Shown: positions 10,904-11,970 of the stretch, in pieces
Layout: the number at the start of each line of letters is the position of its first letter
Numbering within the stretch: position 1 is the first letter of the stretch
Assembly: GCA_043812055.1 (NCBI GenBank)
Contig: JBDRMN010000022.1
Span: 1-11,970, forward strand
DNA: 11,970 bases
Direction: 5' to 3'
Origin: JBDRMN01 sp043812055
Lineage (GTDB): Bacteria; Patescibacteriota; Gracilibacteria; JAHISY01
Position numbers and translations under genes: made by a program
The notes under the pieces: model-generated
What the model was told of the DNA's origin: nothing
Database searches by the model: none
What the model saw: the letters and a program-made list of their open reading frames with translations, nothing else

Positions 10904-11970
10904 ATGGCCTTAAAAATAGGAATCATCGGCTTACCCAACGTGGGCAAATCCACACTTTTCAACGCTTTGACGAAGTCCCATTCCGCCGAAGCCGCGAATT
11001 ATCCCTTTTGCACGATTGATCCGAACATCGGAGTCGTGGAAATCCCGGATGAACGGGTGGATAAGCTCGCGCTGCTTTCTGCGAGCGCGAAGTGCATCCC
11101 TACCGTAATTGAGTTCGTCGATATTGCGGGACTCGTGAAGGGCGCGAGCAAGGGTGAAGGGCTTGGCAATCGATTCCTCTCCCACATCCGGGAAGTCGAT
11201 GCGATTGCCGAGGTAGTGCGCGATTTCACTGATCCCAACGTACAGCATGTGAGTGCCGAACCCGATCCAGGCAGCGACATCGAAGTGATCGAGATTGAGC
11301 TAATTCTCGCCGATCTGGAGACGGCAGAGAAACGCCTAGCAGCGTTTGAAAAACAGGCTCACGGTGGTGCTAAAGAGGCCAAACTTGCAGTAGGGTTGCT
11401 TACGAAAATAAAGGCCGCGCTCGAAAACGAAAAACCGGCGCGCTTAGTCATGCCCGAGAATGAGGACGAAATTAAAATTTTCCGGGAGCTTCAGCTTCTC
11501 ACAGCGAAACCGCTTCTCTATGCGGTAAATGTGCAGGAAGCAGATCTGGCTAAATTCGATGCAGAAGCTTTTCGCCAAATGGCAAATTTAACCGAGCAGG
11601 AAAAAATAATTCCGGTTTCCGCAAAAGTGGAAAGTGAGCTAACTGAATTAAGTGAAGAGGAGGCCAAAATTTTTCTCGCTGATCTGGGCTTGGCGGAATC
11701 CAGTTTGAATCGCCTGATTCACGAAGCGTACGCTGCGCTCGACTTAATAACATTCTTCACGAGCGGAGAAAAGGAGACGCGCGCGTGGACCGTCCGGCGT
11801 GGGGCGAAAGCTCCGCAAGCAGCGGGTCGGATTCATACTGATTTCGAAAAGGGTTTCATCCGCGCCGACGTCGTGAGTTATGAAAAGCTCGTGGAAGCCG
11901 GCAGTGAGCTCGCCGCCCGGGAAAAAGGTTGGATCAGAAGTGAGGGTAAAGAATACACCGTGCAGGACGG
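10904..11970 (+). CDS. ychF: YchF/EngD, Obg-family ATPase (C-terminus beyond window)
   Basis: A P-loop NTPase of the Obg/TRAFAC group that prefers ATP over GTP and associates with ribosomes; linked to stress responses and translation. G1 is GLPNVGKST (residues 9-17). ANYPFCTIDPNIGVV (31-45) is the YchF hallmark; G3 is DIAGLVKGAS (73-82). The altered G4 reads NVQE (209-212), lacking the NKxD that gives guanine specificity, as in all YchF proteins. A coiled-coil insertion (about 126-175) follows the first half of the G domain, and a TGS domain begins near 279 (DLITFFTSGEKETRAWTV). 355 full codons are present; the family's usual 363 or so residues mean that only a short tail is missing. The start at 10904 fits homology exactly. 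It is divergent from the pilin operon. Confidence 0.97.
   Translation, partial: MALKIGIIGLPNVGKSTLFNALTKSHSAEAANYPFCTIDPNIGVVEIPDERVDKLALLSASAKCIPTVIEFVDIAGLVKGASKGEGLGNRFLSHIREVDAIAEVVRDFTDPNVQHVSAEPDPGSDIEVIEIELILADLETAEKRLAAFEKQAHGGAKEAKLAVGLLTKIKAALENEKPARLVMPENEDEIKIFRELQLLTAKPLLYAVNVQEADLAKFDAEAFRQMANLTEQEKIIPVSAKVESELTELSEEEAKIFLADLGLAESSLNRLIHEAYAALDLITFFTSGEKETRAWTVRRGAKAPQAAGRIHTDFEKGFIRADVVSYEKLVEAGSELAAREKGWIRSEGKEYTVQD

Overview
The window is about 12 kb of roughly 50% GC bacterial chromosome using the standard bacterial code: ilvN and the Wzz-like gene end in TGA exactly where their families should end. Genes are compact and intergenic gaps are short. Almost no start codon has a recognisable Shine-Dalgarno, and several leaders are built of short degenerate word-like repeats. 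Together with a type IV pilus minor-pilin operon and several poorly characterised proteins, this suggests a Candidate Phyla Radiation (Patescibacteria) genome, perhaps Peregrinibacteria-like. That is an inference with modest confidence, and branched-chain amino acid genes would be uncommon in that group.

Layout. (1) 1-178: the left end of an IS200/IS605-type insertion sequence, cut by the window edge: the first 36 codons of TnpA on the minus strand, a hairpin over its start codon, and a strong subterminal hairpin. It abuts, and may have truncated, a minus-strand pair of unrecognised small genes (176-1002) that has its own sigma70-like promoter overlaid by a 17-bp palindrome. (2) 1115-3825: plus-strand ilvN (acetolactate synthase regulatory subunit), an unrecognised exported protein, and ilvC (ketol-acid reductoisomerase); ilvB is not here. 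(3) 3850-4026: a repeat-rich convergent intergenic region with three nested palindromes and a terminator-like hairpin. (4) A NIF3/DUF34-family metal protein (minus) divergent from a Wzz-like polysaccharide co-polymerase (plus). (5) rpsT (ribosomal protein S20, plus) overlapping tail-to-tail with an RNase HI-like gene (minus). (6) 6927-10668, minus strand: four minor (pseudo)pilin genes in the order GspH/FimT, GspI/PilV, GspJ/PilW, GspK/PilX, the classical order for a pilus tip complex. (7) 10904 to the right edge: ychF/engD, an Obg-related ATPase, missing only its last dozen or so residues.

How the parts relate. IlvN and IlvC act in consecutive steps of valine/isoleucine synthesis. The four pilins presumably form one initiation/tip complex for a type IV pilus or type II secretion-like filament whose motor and major pilin genes lie elsewhere. 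The other genes look like independent housekeeping units. No intergenic stretch exceeds 300 bases. The most unusual signals are the word-like repeats shared between distant leaders, the family-mixed signature of the short IlvC, acidic metal-binding-like loops in three of the four pilins, and the IS200 junction that appears to supply a stop codon to its neighbour.
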